DNA from: DATAXV01 sp036272915 | GTDB taxonomy: Bacteria; Chloroflexota; Dormibacteria; Dormibacterales; Dormibacteraceae | Direction of reading: 5' to 3' | DNA length: 64,000 nt | NCBI GenBank assembly: GCA_036272915.1 | Contig: DATAXV010000018.1 | Coordinates: 23,413-87,412 of the forward strand | Shown: one piece after another, positions 13,083 to 20,622 of the stretch | How the letters are laid out: each line of letters opens with the position of its first letter | Numbering within the stretch: the first letter of the stretch is position 1 | The notes under the pieces: model-generated | Seen by the model: the letters and a program-made list of their open reading frames with translations, nothing else | The model's database searches: none | What the model was told of the DNA's origin: nothing | Position numbers and translations under genes: made by a program

Positions 13083-14186
13083 TCAGACTGGGGTCTGGCG
13101 CGGCTGTCGGCGATAAAAGGGCAGACCGGTGGGGTCGACGGTGACGGCGTCCCCTCCACCGCGCTGGGTCACGATGAGCGGATCGGGCGATTCGGCGGCG
13201 TCTGCCTCGACCAGTGCCAGGCCGACGCCGCGGTCCAGCGAGAAGGAGAAGGTACCGCTGGTCACGAAGCCGACGGCGGCGCCGTTCCTGCTGAGCAGCT
13301 GCCCGTGGCGGGGGATGACGCGACGGCTCCCGAGAACCCCGATCATCTTCCGCCGCGACCCGCCTCCGCGCCGCTCGCGGAGGGCATCGCTGCCCTCGAA
13401 CTCACCCTTCTCCAGCTTGACCACCCACCCCAGGCCGACCTCGAACGGGTCCGTGGCGTCGTCCATGTCGCTCCCGTAGAGGCGAAGCGCCGCCTCCAGC
13501 CGGCAGACGTCCCGGGCGGCGAGGCCACAGGGAACCGCGCCGTGCTCGCAGAGCATGTCCCACAGGCACACGGCCTGGGCGGAGCCGACGGTCAGCTCGA
13601 ACCCGTCCTCACCGGTGTATCCGGTCCGCGACACGGTGATCGGGATCCCCGCCAGCTCGGCCTCACGCCATGCGAAGGAGCGGAGTTCCTCCAGATCAAG
13701 GCCCTGGGAACGCAGCAGCGACGCTGCGGCCGGTCCCTGCACGGCCAGCAGCGCGGTCTCCTCGGTGCGGTCCCGAACCTCGACGCCCGCGGGGGCATGG
13801 TCCCGGAGCCAGGCCAGGTCGCGTTCGCGATTGGCGGCATTGACCACCACCCACCACGGGTCGGCGGCCTCCTCACCTCTGCCGACGATGAGGTCGTCGA
13901 TGATCCCGCCTGACGCGCTGCAGAGCAGCGTGTACTGGCAGCGGCGGGAGCCGAGCCGGCCCACGTCGTTGGTCAGCATCCGCTGGAGGAACTCCGGCGT
14001 CCCCGGCCCGCTGACCAGGAGCCGGCCCATGTGGCTGACGTCGAAGACCCCGGTCCCCTCGCGCACCGCCCGGTGCTCGTCCCGCACGCTCGAGTACTGC
14101 TGCGGCAGACTCCACCCGGCGAACTCAACCATCCGGGCTTTCGATGCCCGGTGCCGGGCGTTGAGGGGCGTCGCCCTGGCGGTCAC
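13083..14186 (-). CDS. gcvT: aminomethyltransferase (glycine cleavage T protein)
   Basis: Tetrahydrofolate-dependent aminomethyltransferase releasing ammonia and 5,10-methylene-THF. The 367-residue protein has the N-terminal FAGWSLPQQY and GVFDVSHMGR motifs, SRTGYTGEDGFEL in the middle, and a C-terminal barrel with GVLGSR and GFVTSGTFSFSL. It starts with GTG in a GTGA overlap with the stop of the upstream sigma-like gene, so the two are translationally coupled. No glycine riboswitch fits between them, unlike many gcvT leaders. The folate genes folB, folC, folD, folK and folP elsewhere in the window supply its cofactor pathway. Confidence 0.95.
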   Translation of the reverse strand: MTARATPLNARHRASKARMVEFAGWSLPQQYSSVRDEHRAVREGTGVFDVSHMGRLLVSGPGTPEFLQRMLTNDVGRLGSRRCQYTLLCSASGGIIDDLIVGRGEEAADPWWVVVNAANRERDLAWLRDHAPAGVEVRDRTEETALLAVQGPAAASLLRSQGLDLEELRSFAWREAELAGIPITVSRTGYTGEDGFELTVGSAQAVCLWDMLCEHGAVPCGLAARDVCRLEAALRLYGSDMDDATDPFEVGLGWVVKLEKGEFEGSDALRERRGGGSRRKMIGVLGSRRVIPRHGQLLSRNGAAVGFVTSGTFSFSLDRGVGLALVEADAAESPDPLIVTQRGGGDAVTVDPTGLPFYRRQPRQTPV

Positions 14187-14746
14187 TCGCCGTCCTGGGA
14201 GCGCTCGTCGACCATGCGCTCAATGTCGTCCATGCTGACCTCATCCGAGTCGAGGAAGGGCAGGATCTCCTCGTCATGGTGCGTGCGGGCGCGCTCCACG
14301 ATCTGCCGAACCTCCAGGGTCCGGGCGACCGTCCACTCGAGCTGGCGGGCGATCTCCTCGTCCGTCGGGGGGCGGCCGTGAACTCGGTGGAGCTGGATCT
14401 CTACGCGCTCGAAGTCCTCGGCCGCCTGGACCACGACCCGGGCCTCGGTCGCCGCGGCGTCCTCGGCTTGGAGCGCCCCGTCCATGTGCTCGGAGATCGA
14501 GCGGCGGGCGAAGGCCTCGAAATCGTCAGACCCGCTCTCGTTGAAGCGGTCGATGGCCTGCAGTAGACCGACCGTCCCCTCCTGGAAGAGGTCCCCCACA
14601 TCGAGCGCAGCGCCGCGGCGCGCTTCGAGCGCCTCTCTGACCCAGTCGACGTGGGTCTGCACCAGCGTCTCGCGGGCGCTCCGATCGCCTTCGGCCGCGG
14701 CGCGCAGGAGACGCTCCCGCTCCGATCCGTCGCGGTGGCTCATCAT
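14183..14746 (-). CDS. sigma-70-like protein lacking region 4
   Basis: A 187-residue protein resembling sigma-70 regions 2 and 3. Residues about 20-95 match region 2 (DLFQEGTVGLLQAIDRFN, then FEAFARRSISEHMDGAL), and residues about 115-145 resemble region 3 (GRPPTDEEIARQLEWT). The chain ends in an acidic tail with no region 4 helix-turn-helix, and the aromatic melting residues of region 2.3 are largely absent. It leads the gcv operon, its TGA overlapping the gcvT GTG. TAGAAT ends 8 nt before its ATG. It could be an alternative sigma factor, an antagonist-like decoy or a regulator of gcv; the sequence does not decide. Confidence 0.7.
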   Translation of the reverse strand: MMSHRDGSERERLLRAAAEGDRSARETLVQTHVDWVREALEARRGAALDVGDLFQEGTVGLLQAIDRFNESGSDDFEAFARRSISEHMDGALQAEDAAATEARVVVQAAEDFERVEIQLHRVHGRPPTDEEIARQLEWTVARTLEVRQIVERARTHHDEEILPFLDSDEVSMDDIERMVDERSQDGE

Positions 14747-14754
14747 CGGCTCCC

Positions 14755-14760
14755 ATTCTA
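14755..14760 (-). promoter_or_regulatory. putative -10 element of the sigma-like/gcv operon
   Basis: TAGAAT on the minus strand, ending 8 nt before the ATG at 14746. At normal -10 to +1 distance, transcription would begin at or within 2 nt of the start codon, giving a leaderless or nearly leaderless mRNA. It is back-to-back with the divergent CPBP-gene promoter. Confidence 0.45.
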
Positions 14761-14796
14761 GTGACGCACCCGCGAGAGCACTGTCCAGGGCCTCCG

Positions 14797-14802
14797 TATA
14801 CT
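14797..14802 (+). promoter_or_regulatory. putative -10 element of the CPBP protease gene (leaderless)
   Basis: TATACT, followed 6 nt later by the GTG at 14809. This predicts a transcript starting at the G of the start codon. No Shine-Dalgarno sequence precedes that GTG. Confidence 0.5.
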
Positions 14803-14808
14803 GCGGCC

Positions 14809-15906
14809 GTGATACTCCCGGCAGCCGCTGCGGGTCTTCTCGTGTCGTGGCTCGACATCGCCCTTGACCTGTTTCCCGTTCCCCTCATCCTGCTCGCGAA
14901 CTGGGCCGATCGCCCAGTGCCCGCCACGCAGGGACCCAGCGCCCGCGCCCTGCGCCAGATCATCTGGCCCTTGATGGCGGTTCTCGGCGTCGGGAGCATT
15001 CTCTTCGGAGTTCTGATCCTGGCCACGCCGCAAGCCAAGGCGCGGCCCGACGCGATCGCGCAGATCGTCGCCGGGATCGCCTGCTGCCTCGTGGTCCAGC
15101 GCCCTGTGCGGGCCGCGATAGCCCGGCTGACCCCGATCTCGGCCGACAGCAGCCTCGACGCGCTCGCGATCTGCCTCACCGTCCTCATCGTCGGCTCCCA
15201 GATCGGACAGCAGCTCTCCAGCAACATCCTCGCCAGCGTCGCCAGCTCTAGCGCCATCGGTCCCGCCGACCTGATCGCCAACGAGGTCCCCTTCCTGATC
15301 GGAGCGTTCCTCGGGGTGGGGATCTTCATGCGGCGCCGGCCGCTCGAGACGATGCGGCGCCTCGGCCTGGTCAGGCCCAGCCTATGGCAGGTGATCCTGG
15401 GCCTGGCCTCGGCCGGCGTCTTCCTGGGCTTCGTTACCGGTGTGGACGTCCTCGCCGTCCATTTCACCCCGCACCTCAACCAGGAGGTCAACCAGGCCTC
15501 CGGGCACCTCTTCAGCGGGCTGAACTCCGTCAGCGGGATCCTGCTCATCGCGCTGAGCGCCGGGATCTGCGAGGAGACCTTGTTCCGCGGTGCGCTACAG
15601 CCCCGCGTGGGCATCCTCTGGACCGCGATCGTCTTCGCGTCGGTTCACACGCAGTACGGCCTGTCGTTGGACGCGCTCGCGGTGCTGGTCCTGGCCGTGG
15701 GCCTCGGGCTGCTCCGCAAGTACTGCAACACGACGACCTCGATGATCTGCCACGTCGCCTACAACACCCTGGCCGGCGTCGCACTTGGCGGCGCGGCCAT
15801 CCTGCCGATGGTCGTGGTCGAGGTCCTGCTCTTCGGCCTTCTCGGGGGCTTCTGGCTCCGGCACCGCCAGGAAGACCAGGAAGGCGTCGGCCCGCTGCCG
15901 GGCTAG
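14809..15906 (+). CDS. CPBP family intramembrane glutamic endopeptidase
   Basis: Integral membrane protease of the CPBP/Abi (Rce1-like) family. With the GTG at 14809 the protein has 365 residues, about eight hydrophobic segments and the family motifs: E255-E256 followed by xxxR (CEETLFRG), F-x-x-x-H at His280 (FASVHTQYG) and His315 (HVAYN). I preferred this GTG to one 48 nt upstream because a TATACT element ends 6 nt before it and the upstream codons overlap the divergent promoter. It is transcribed away from the gcv operon. The substrate is unknown; relatives act in prenyl-protein processing, bacteriocin immunity or stress signalling. Confidence 0.85.
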   Translation: MILPAAAAGLLVSWLDIALDLFPVPLILLANWADRPVPATQGPSARALRQIIWPLMAVLGVGSILFGVLILATPQAKARPDAIAQIVAGIACCLVVQRPVRAAIARLTPISADSSLDALAICLTVLIVGSQIGQQLSSNILASVASSSAIGPADLIANEVPFLIGAFLGVGIFMRRRPLETMRRLGLVRPSLWQVILGLASAGVFLGFVTGVDVLAVHFTPHLNQEVNQASGHLFSGLNSVSGILLIALSAGICEETLFRGALQPRVGILWTAIVFASVHTQYGLSLDALAVLVLAVGLGLLRKYCNTTTSMICHVAYNTLAGVALGGAAILPMVVVEVLLFGLLGGFWLRHRQEDQEGVGPLPG

Positions 15907-15911
15907 GGGGA

Positions 15912-15927
15912 TGTAAAACGTGGAACA
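15912..15927 (+). promoter_or_regulatory. parS-like site upstream of parA
   Basis: TGTAAAACGTGGAACA, a 16-mer with the ACGT-centred palindromic plan of bacterial parS (TGTTTCACGTGAAACA), matching it at 12 of 16 positions. A near-identical copy (15 of 16) lies inverted just after parB. ParB would nucleate here for chromosome segregation. Confidence 0.7.
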
Positions 15928-15954
15928 CGCCTCGGCCGCCGTTTACCGGGCCTG

Positions 15955-15984
15955 TTGGGCACCACGGCAGCGTCCGGATAGAAT
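15955..15984 (+). promoter_or_regulatory. putative parAB promoter
   Basis: TTGGGC at 15955-15960 and TAGAAT at 15979-15984 with an 18-nt spacer. Initiation near 15991 would give a leader of about 70 nt before the parA ATG, containing a DnaA box. Confidence 0.4.
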
Positions 15985-16037
15985 CAGGGAGGGGTCGGTG
16001 GAGCTGTATCGGATGCTATGGCCCTAGATCTCGAAGC

Positions 16038-16046
16038 TTATCCACA
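16038..16046 (+). promoter_or_regulatory. DnaA box in the parA leader
   Basis: Perfect TTATCCACA, 14 nt before the parA ATG and about 6.7 kb from the main oriC boxes. DnaA binding here could regulate parAB with the replication cycle, or titrate DnaA. Confidence 0.6.
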
Positions 16047-16059
16047 AAGTGGGCACAAG

Positions 16060-16830
16060 ATGTTGATATCTAGGACCCGGACGATCGCGATCGTAAATCA
16101 GAAGGGTGGGGTCGGCAAGACGACCACCACGATCAACCTGGCCGCGACGCTGGCCGAGCAGAAGGCGGACGTCCTGGTCATCGACATGGATCCTCAGGCC
16201 AACAGCACCAGCGGCCTCGGCCTGGACAGCTCGCGGGCCCGGCGAACCGTGTACGACCTCCTGTCCGGTCAGGCCTCGATCGACGACGTGGCGGTTCCCA
16301 CCCAGGTCCCGCATCTGTCGATCATCCCGTCGCAGCGCGAACTGGCCGGGGCCGAGATCGAGCTGGCGACGATGGCCGAGCGCGAGGTGCGCCTGCGGCA
16401 GGCTCTTACCGAACTGCGCGGCGGCTTCGGGTTCATCCTCATCGACTGCCCTCCCTCCCTCGGGCTGCTCACCCTCAACGCCCTCACCGCCGCGGGGGAG
16501 ATGCTCGTCCCTATGCAGGCCGAGTACTTCGCCCTCGAGGGTCTGTCCCACCTCATGTACACGCAGCAGCTGGTCCGCATGAACCTGAACCAGAGCCTCG
16601 AGCTCGGCGGGATCGTGATGACCCAGTTCGACAGCCGCACCTCGCTGGCCTGGGAGGTCCTCCAGGAGGTGCGTCGCGCGTACCCCAACAAGGTCTTCCG
16701 GACCATGATCCCGCGCAACGTCAGGCTCAGCGAGGCGCCCAGTCACGGCGTGCCGGTGACGCTCTACGACGACCATTGCCGAGGATCGGCGGCGTACCGA
16801 CAGCTTGCGCAGGAGATACTTTCCCCATGA
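16060..16830 (+). CDS. parA: chromosome partitioning ATPase ParA/Soj
   Basis: Deviant Walker-type ATPase for chromosome segregation, acting with ParB at parS and modulating DnaA in several bacteria. The 256-residue protein (start at ATG 16060; the upstream in-frame region is poorly conserved and holds a DnaA box) shows NQKGGVGKTTT with signature Lys15 and Lys20, DMDPQANSTSG, and DCPPSLGLLTLNAL. There is no N-terminal helix-turn-helix, so it is the chromosomal Soj type. The stop overlaps parB by 4 nt. The operon is bracketed by parS-like sites. Confidence 0.96.
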   Translation: MLISRTRTIAIVNQKGGVGKTTTTINLAATLAEQKADVLVIDMDPQANSTSGLGLDSSRARRTVYDLLSGQASIDDVAVPTQVPHLSIIPSQRELAGAEIELATMAEREVRLRQALTELRGGFGFILIDCPPSLGLLTLNALTAAGEMLVPMQAEYFALEGLSHLMYTQQLVRMNLNQSLELGGIVMTQFDSRTSLAWEVLQEVRRAYPNKVFRTMIPRNVRLSEAPSHGVPVTLYDDHCRGSAAYRQLAQEILSP

Positions 16831-17702
16831 GTCGTCCTCGCCCGCGCCTGGGTCGGGGCCTCGAGAGCCTCATACCCATCTCACCCGAGGGCCAGGCGGC
16901 GTCCGCCGACGGCCTGCCCCAGTTCATCGCCATCGATCAGATCGTCGCCTCGACCGGGCAGCAGCGCACGCACTTCGCGCAGGACCAGCTCCGCGAACTC
17001 TCCTCCTCGATCAAGGAGCACGGCCTTCTTCAGCCGCTTCTGGTTCGGCGACTACCGGAGGGCTACGAGCTCATCGCCGGCGAACGCCGCTGGCGCGCCG
17101 CCCAGATGGCCGGTCTCACCAAGATCCCCGCGATCATCCGGTCCGAGGTCGATTCCGGCGACAGCCTGCTTCTCGGTCTGATCGAGAACCTCCAGCGCGA
17201 GGACCTGAACCCGATCGAAGAGGCTCAGGGCATCCGGAAGCTGATCGACTCCTTCGGCCTGACCCACGAGGAGGCCGCCGCCCGCCTGGGCAAGCACCGG
17301 GTCGCCGTCTCCCAGGCCCTCCGGCTCCTTTCCGGGTGCCCGGCGCTCGTCTCCGCCACCGCCTCCGGCGCCATCAGCGCCGGCCACGCTCGCGCCCTCG
17401 TCGGCCTGCCCGGACGCGAGGATCAGGAGCTCGGACTCAAGGCGGTCGTGGCCAAGCGCCTGTCGGTGCGACAGACCGAGCAGTGGGTTCAGAGCTACAG
17501 TCCGCCCGCCCGCCGGCCGCGACCACCTCGGCCCTCCCGAAACGGCTACGACGAGTGGGCCCAGCGTCTCCACGACCAGTTCGGCGACCACGTCGCGGTG
17601 CGCGGAAGCGCGGACAGCGGGAGGATCACGCTGACCTACAAGACCGCAGAGGAGAGGCAGCGCCTGGTGAACATGCTGGCCCCGGTCGAAGACGATGGCT
17701 GA
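16827..17702 (+). CDS. parB: chromosome partitioning protein ParB/Spo0J
   Basis: CTP-dependent clamp that loads at parS and spreads along DNA. The 291-residue protein begins with the typical RPRLGRGLESLIP, then the ParB/CTPase domain (ELIAGERRWRAAQMAGL and LIENLQREDLNPIEEA), a central helix-turn-helix (EEAAARLGKHRVAVSQALRLL) and a basic Pro/Arg-rich linker before the short C-terminal dimerisation domain. The ATG at 16827 is chosen because it gives this N-terminus and a 4-nt ATGA overlap with parA. A parS-like copy lies 20 nt after the stop. Confidence 0.96.
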   Translation: MSRPRPRLGRGLESLIPISPEGQAASADGLPQFIAIDQIVASTGQQRTHFAQDQLRELSSSIKEHGLLQPLLVRRLPEGYELIAGERRWRAAQMAGLTKIPAIIRSEVDSGDSLLLGLIENLQREDLNPIEEAQGIRKLIDSFGLTHEEAAARLGKHRVAVSQALRLLSGCPALVSATASGAISAGHARALVGLPGREDQELGLKAVVAKRLSVRQTEQWVQSYSPPARRPRPPRPSRNGYDEWAQRLHDQFGDHVAVRGSADSGRITLTYKTAEERQRLVNMLAPVEDDG

Positions 17703-17722
17703 CCCGGATCAGCGGCGGTCAA

Positions 17723-17738
17723 TGTTCCACGTTTTACG
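17723..17738 (-). promoter_or_regulatory. parS-like site downstream of parB
   Basis: Read on the minus strand it is CGTAAAACGTGGAACA, identical at 15 of 16 positions to the site at 15912-15927. The plus-strand left half TGTTCCACGT matches known parS variants exactly. The two sites are inverted around parAB. Confidence 0.7.
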
Positions 17739-17788
17739 TGCCTCATCCCCAGTCCCGGTAGCCCGGCGATCGCCAATGCCGAAACCTG

Positions 17789-17794
17789 TATGGT
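17789..17794 (+). promoter_or_regulatory. putative -10 element of lepB
   Basis: TATGGT ending 8 nt before the lepB ATG, again implying a very short or absent leader. No Shine-Dalgarno sequence is present between it and the ATG. Confidence 0.35.
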
Positions 17795-17802
17795 GATCAG
17801 CC

Positions 17803-18387
17803 ATGCGTAACCCGAAGGGCCTACTTACCGAGCTTGTCGAGGTGGCTGCGCTCGCGCTCGGTCTCTATCTGATCATCACCTTCGCCATAGAGACAGTTCA
17901 TGTAGACGGCCTCTCCATGTACCCGACCGTCCACAATGCCGACTACCTCGTCGCGCTGAAGCTGCCGTACCGCTTCCACAATCCATCCCGCGGCGACATC
18001 GTGATCATGCGCGACCCCTACGACTCCTCCCGCGACTTCATCAAGCGGGTCGTCGGCCTTCCTGGCGAGACCATCCTCATCCGGAACGCGAAGGTCTACA
18101 TCAACGGCCGGCCGCTCGACGAGCCCTACCTTGCCAAGAACGACCCATGGACCCTCGACGACAACTGGCCCGTGGACGGCAAGCCCTATAAGCTCGGCCC
18201 CTCTCAGTACTTCGTCATGGGCGACAACCGCAACAACTCGACCGACTCACGCATATTCGGCCCCATCCCCCGAAGTTCCATCGAAGCTCAGGCATGGCTG
18301 AGAGTACTTCCATTCAATCGCTTCGGATTCGTCGATCCGGTGCGACCTCACCTGCTTCCGAAGGGCGCCGCCGCACCGGCAGGCTGA
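17803..18387 (+). CDS. lepB: signal peptidase I
   Basis: Membrane-anchored Ser-Lys protease that removes signal peptides from exported proteins. The 194-residue chain has one N-terminal membrane anchor (about residues 8-30), the catalytic Ser38 in LSMYPT, the general base Lys81 in FIKRVVGLPGE, and box E in FVMGDNRNNSTDSR. Length is typical for a single-anchor enzyme. It stands alone after parB and converges with the M16 peptidase gene, 19 nt separating the two stops. Confidence 0.95.
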   Translation: MRNPKGLLTELVEVAALALGLYLIITFAIETVHVDGLSMYPTVHNADYLVALKLPYRFHNPSRGDIVIMRDPYDSSRDFIKRVVGLPGETILIRNAKVYINGRPLDEPYLAKNDPWTLDDNWPVDGKPYKLGPSQYFVMGDNRNNSTDSRIFGPIPRSSIEAQAWLRVLPFNRFGFVDPVRPHLLPKGAAAPAG

Positions 18388-18406
18388 CGCCGGCGCCGAA
18401 CTCCGA

Positions 18407-19717
18407 TCAGGAGATAGCGCGCAGGAACGGAGCGTCGCTGGCGAAGGGGCCGATCACCGCGAGCTGAATCGGCCGGGTGAGGATTTCCTTCGCCACTCGC
18501 GCGATGTCGCCCGGCTCGATGGCGTCGATCCGGGCAAGCTTATCCTCGATAGGCCTCACACCGCCCATCAGCAGCTGCTGCTGCCCCATCCAGCTCGCGA
18601 GTGAGTTGGTGCCTTCCAGACCCAGAACCAGCCTGCCCTTGGTGTACTCCTTGACCCGGCCCAGCTCATCCTCGGGCAGTGACTCATCGATCAGGCGCCG
18701 GACCTGCTCCACCGCCGCCTCGATGGCGGCCACGGTCTTGGTCGGTTCAACGCCGAGCTCCACCGCCATGTACCCGCTGTCGCGGTGCTTCGAGGTGTAG
18801 CTGTGAACGTCGTAGACGAGACCCCTCTCCTCACGCAGGTCCTGGAAGAGACGTGAGCTCATCCCGTCACCGAGGACCGTCGCGATGAGATCCAGGATCT
18901 CCCGGTCCGGATCCCGATAGGAGCAGCCCCGCAATCCCAGGCATACGTGCGCCTGCTCGGTCTTCCGCCGGAGCCGCCTCACTCCGGGAGCGGTCAGCTC
19001 ACCCGGGGCGTCGTTGCCCGCAACCTCGTCCGCCCGACCCACGGGCAGCGTCAGCTGCCTCTCGATGTCCTCGCGCAAAGCCGAGCCGTCAACGTCGCCG
19101 GCAACGGCCAGAACCAGGTTGCGCCTACAGTAGTGCTGCTCCAGGTGCGCCCTCGCGTCCACTGCGGACAGCCGGGCGACGCTCTCGGCCGTTCCGATCA
19201 CGTCCCGCCCCAGCGGGTGCCCCGGCCACATCGCCTCCTCGAAAAGGCTCTGGACGTAGTCCTGGGGCTGATCCAGGTACATCTTGAGCTCCTCGAGAAC
19301 CACCGTCCGCTCCCGCTCGACTTCCTCAGGGACCAGCCTTGGCCCGCTGACGAGGTCGAGCAGCACGTCGATGGCGAGGTCGCTCCTCGAGGCCGGCACC
19401 TTGGCCCAGTAGGCCGTGGCCTCCTTGTCCGTCCAGGCGTTGAGCACGCCGCCCACGCCCTCGATCGCCTCGGCGACGGCACGGGCGCTCGGCCGGCGCT
19501 CCGTCCCCTTGAAGACCAGGTGCTCGATGAAGTGGGAGATGCCACCAAGCTCTTCGGACTCATGGCGCGAGCCGACCCCGAACATCAGTACGAGGCTCGC
19601 CGAGAGGCGATCCCTCCGCTCGGCCACCAGCAGTCGGGCACCGCCCTCCAGCTCGTGCAGCTGATGCTGTGCGTCTGCGGTCGGGGCGACGACGCGGGTC
19701 GCTCTAGGCTTCGCCAA
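18407..19717 (-). CDS. M16 family zinc peptidase
   Basis: Pitrilysin/MPP-like metallopeptidase of 436 residues with two M16 domains. The inverted zinc motif HFIEH is at residues 62-66 and the third ligand is probably Glu142 in the ERTVVLEELKMY helix. The C-terminal inactive-type domain carries the YxxxR-like substrate region. It is the last gene of the rpmH-yidC operon and overlaps the 89-residue gene upstream by 14 nt. No signal peptide is evident, so it should be cytoplasmic. Relatives resemble processing peptidases and PqqL-like proteins; the substrate is unknown. Confidence 0.9.
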   Translation of the reverse strand: MAKPRATRVVAPTADAQHQLHELEGGARLLVAERRDRLSASLVLMFGVGSRHESEELGGISHFIEHLVFKGTERRPSARAVAEAIEGVGGVLNAWTDKEATAYWAKVPASRSDLAIDVLLDLVSGPRLVPEEVERERTVVLEELKMYLDQPQDYVQSLFEEAMWPGHPLGRDVIGTAESVARLSAVDARAHLEQHYCRRNLVLAVAGDVDGSALREDIERQLTLPVGRADEVAGNDAPGELTAPGVRRLRRKTEQAHVCLGLRGCSYRDPDREILDLIATVLGDGMSSRLFQDLREERGLVYDVHSYTSKHRDSGYMAVELGVEPTKTVAAIEAAVEQVRRLIDESLPEDELGRVKEYTKGRLVLGLEGTNSLASWMGQQQLLMGGVRPIEDKLARIDAIEPGDIARVAKEILTRPIQLAVIGPFASDAPFLRAIS

Positions 19718-19973
19718 GCCGACCCAGCGCGGCGTACAGGATCATCGCCGTGTAGTCCGGCGGCATCCCGTCAGAGACCGCGTCCAGCGCGTCGTTCAGA
19801 TAGCGCCGGACCCGATCCTGCGAGGCGACGTCCGGCTCCTCAAGGGCATCCCGGATCACCCCGGCGATCTCGCTCGGCGTGATCTCCTCGTCGCCGGCGC
19901 CGTCGGCAGCCGCGTTGGCTAGCCTGATCGCCTCACGGATCAGGTCGAAGACCGCGTCAGGCGTCCTGGCCAT
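19704..19973 (-). CDS. small acidic helical protein of unknown function
   Basis: An 89-residue, acidic, probably all-helical protein with two similar halves rich in I/A/L and D/E (FDLIREAIRLANAA, then VRRYLNDALDAV). No cysteines, no signal peptide, no family recognised. It overlaps jag by 17 nt and the M16 peptidase gene by 14 nt, so it is almost certainly translated within this operon. In many bacteria the position after jag is taken by mnmE or rsmG; here it is this gene. Confidence 0.6.
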   Translation of the reverse strand: MARTPDAVFDLIREAIRLANAAADGAGDEEITPSEIAGVIRDALEEPDVASQDRVRRYLNDALDAVSDGMPPDYTAMILYAALGRLGEA

Positions 19974-20622
19974 CCTTGTTCGGTGCCACGACGACCCGCC
20001 GCTCCGGCTCCTCGCCGATGCTGGCCGTCTTCACCCAGGGGTCCTCGGACAGCGCCAGATGGATCGCCCGCCGCTCGAACGGCTGCATCGCGTCCAGGGT
20101 GATCGGGTCGCCGGTCATCTTCACCTGGCGCGCGGCCCGAAGCGCGATCTCCTTGACCGTGTTCTCGCGGCGCTGCCGGTACTTCTCGACGTCGACGATC
20201 ACGCGCCGCTCCGGGCCGAGGTGCTTGCTGGCAAGCAAATTGGTCATCGTCTGCAGCGCCCGCAGGGTCTCGCCGCGCCAGCCGATCAGCATGCCCAGGT
20301 CGCGGCCCGAGACATCGACGACAATTGCCTCCGGAGTCTCACGTGCGGCGACCTGACAGCGCACACCCATCCGCTCGAGCAGCTCGGAGACGACCTTCCG
20401 GACCTCCTCCGCAGTACCCGCGGCTACGGCCGGCGGCGGAGCGGCCACCGCCGCCCTCTGTCCCGGCGTAACCGCTTCGAGGACGGAGACCTGGACAACC
20501 GCCTCGTCGTTCGTCTCCCGGACGACCTTCACATCGACGTCACGACGGCTCTTGCCAAGCTGCACCAGGGCAGCGTCAACCGCTTCGTCGACGGTGCGTC
20601 CTCGACCTTCAGCACTCTTCAT
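19957..20622 (-). CDS. jag: Jag/KhpB family RNA-binding protein
   Basis: RNA-binding protein of 221 residues, usually encoded after yidC. Order of domains: N-terminal Jag_N (EGRGRTVDEAVDAALVQLG), KH type II (about residues 85-150, with LIGWRGETLRALQTMTN replacing a GxxG loop) and R3H (ending PFERRAIHLALSEDPWVKT with the R-x-x-x-H pair). I chose the ATG at 20622 since the longer reading frame runs back into yidC; it overlaps the yidC stop by 4 nt. Homologues influence cell elongation and division through mRNA binding. Confidence 0.92.
   Translation of the reverse strand: MKSAEGRGRTVDEAVDAALVQLGKSRRDVDVKVVRETNDEAVVQVSVLEAVTPGQRAAVAAPPPAVAAGTAEEVRKVVSELLERMGVRCQVAARETPEAIVVDVSGRDLGMLIGWRGETLRALQTMTNLLASKHLGPERRVIVDVEKYRQRRENTVKEIALRAARQVKMTGDPITLDAMQPFERRAIHLALSEDPWVKTASIGEEPERRVVVAPNKDGQDA

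Noticed and set aside
14747..14808. Possible glycine riboswitch upstream of the gcv operon
   Set aside because: Only about 60 nt lie between the divergent genes, too short for the tandem aptamer, and the sequence has no aptamer core.
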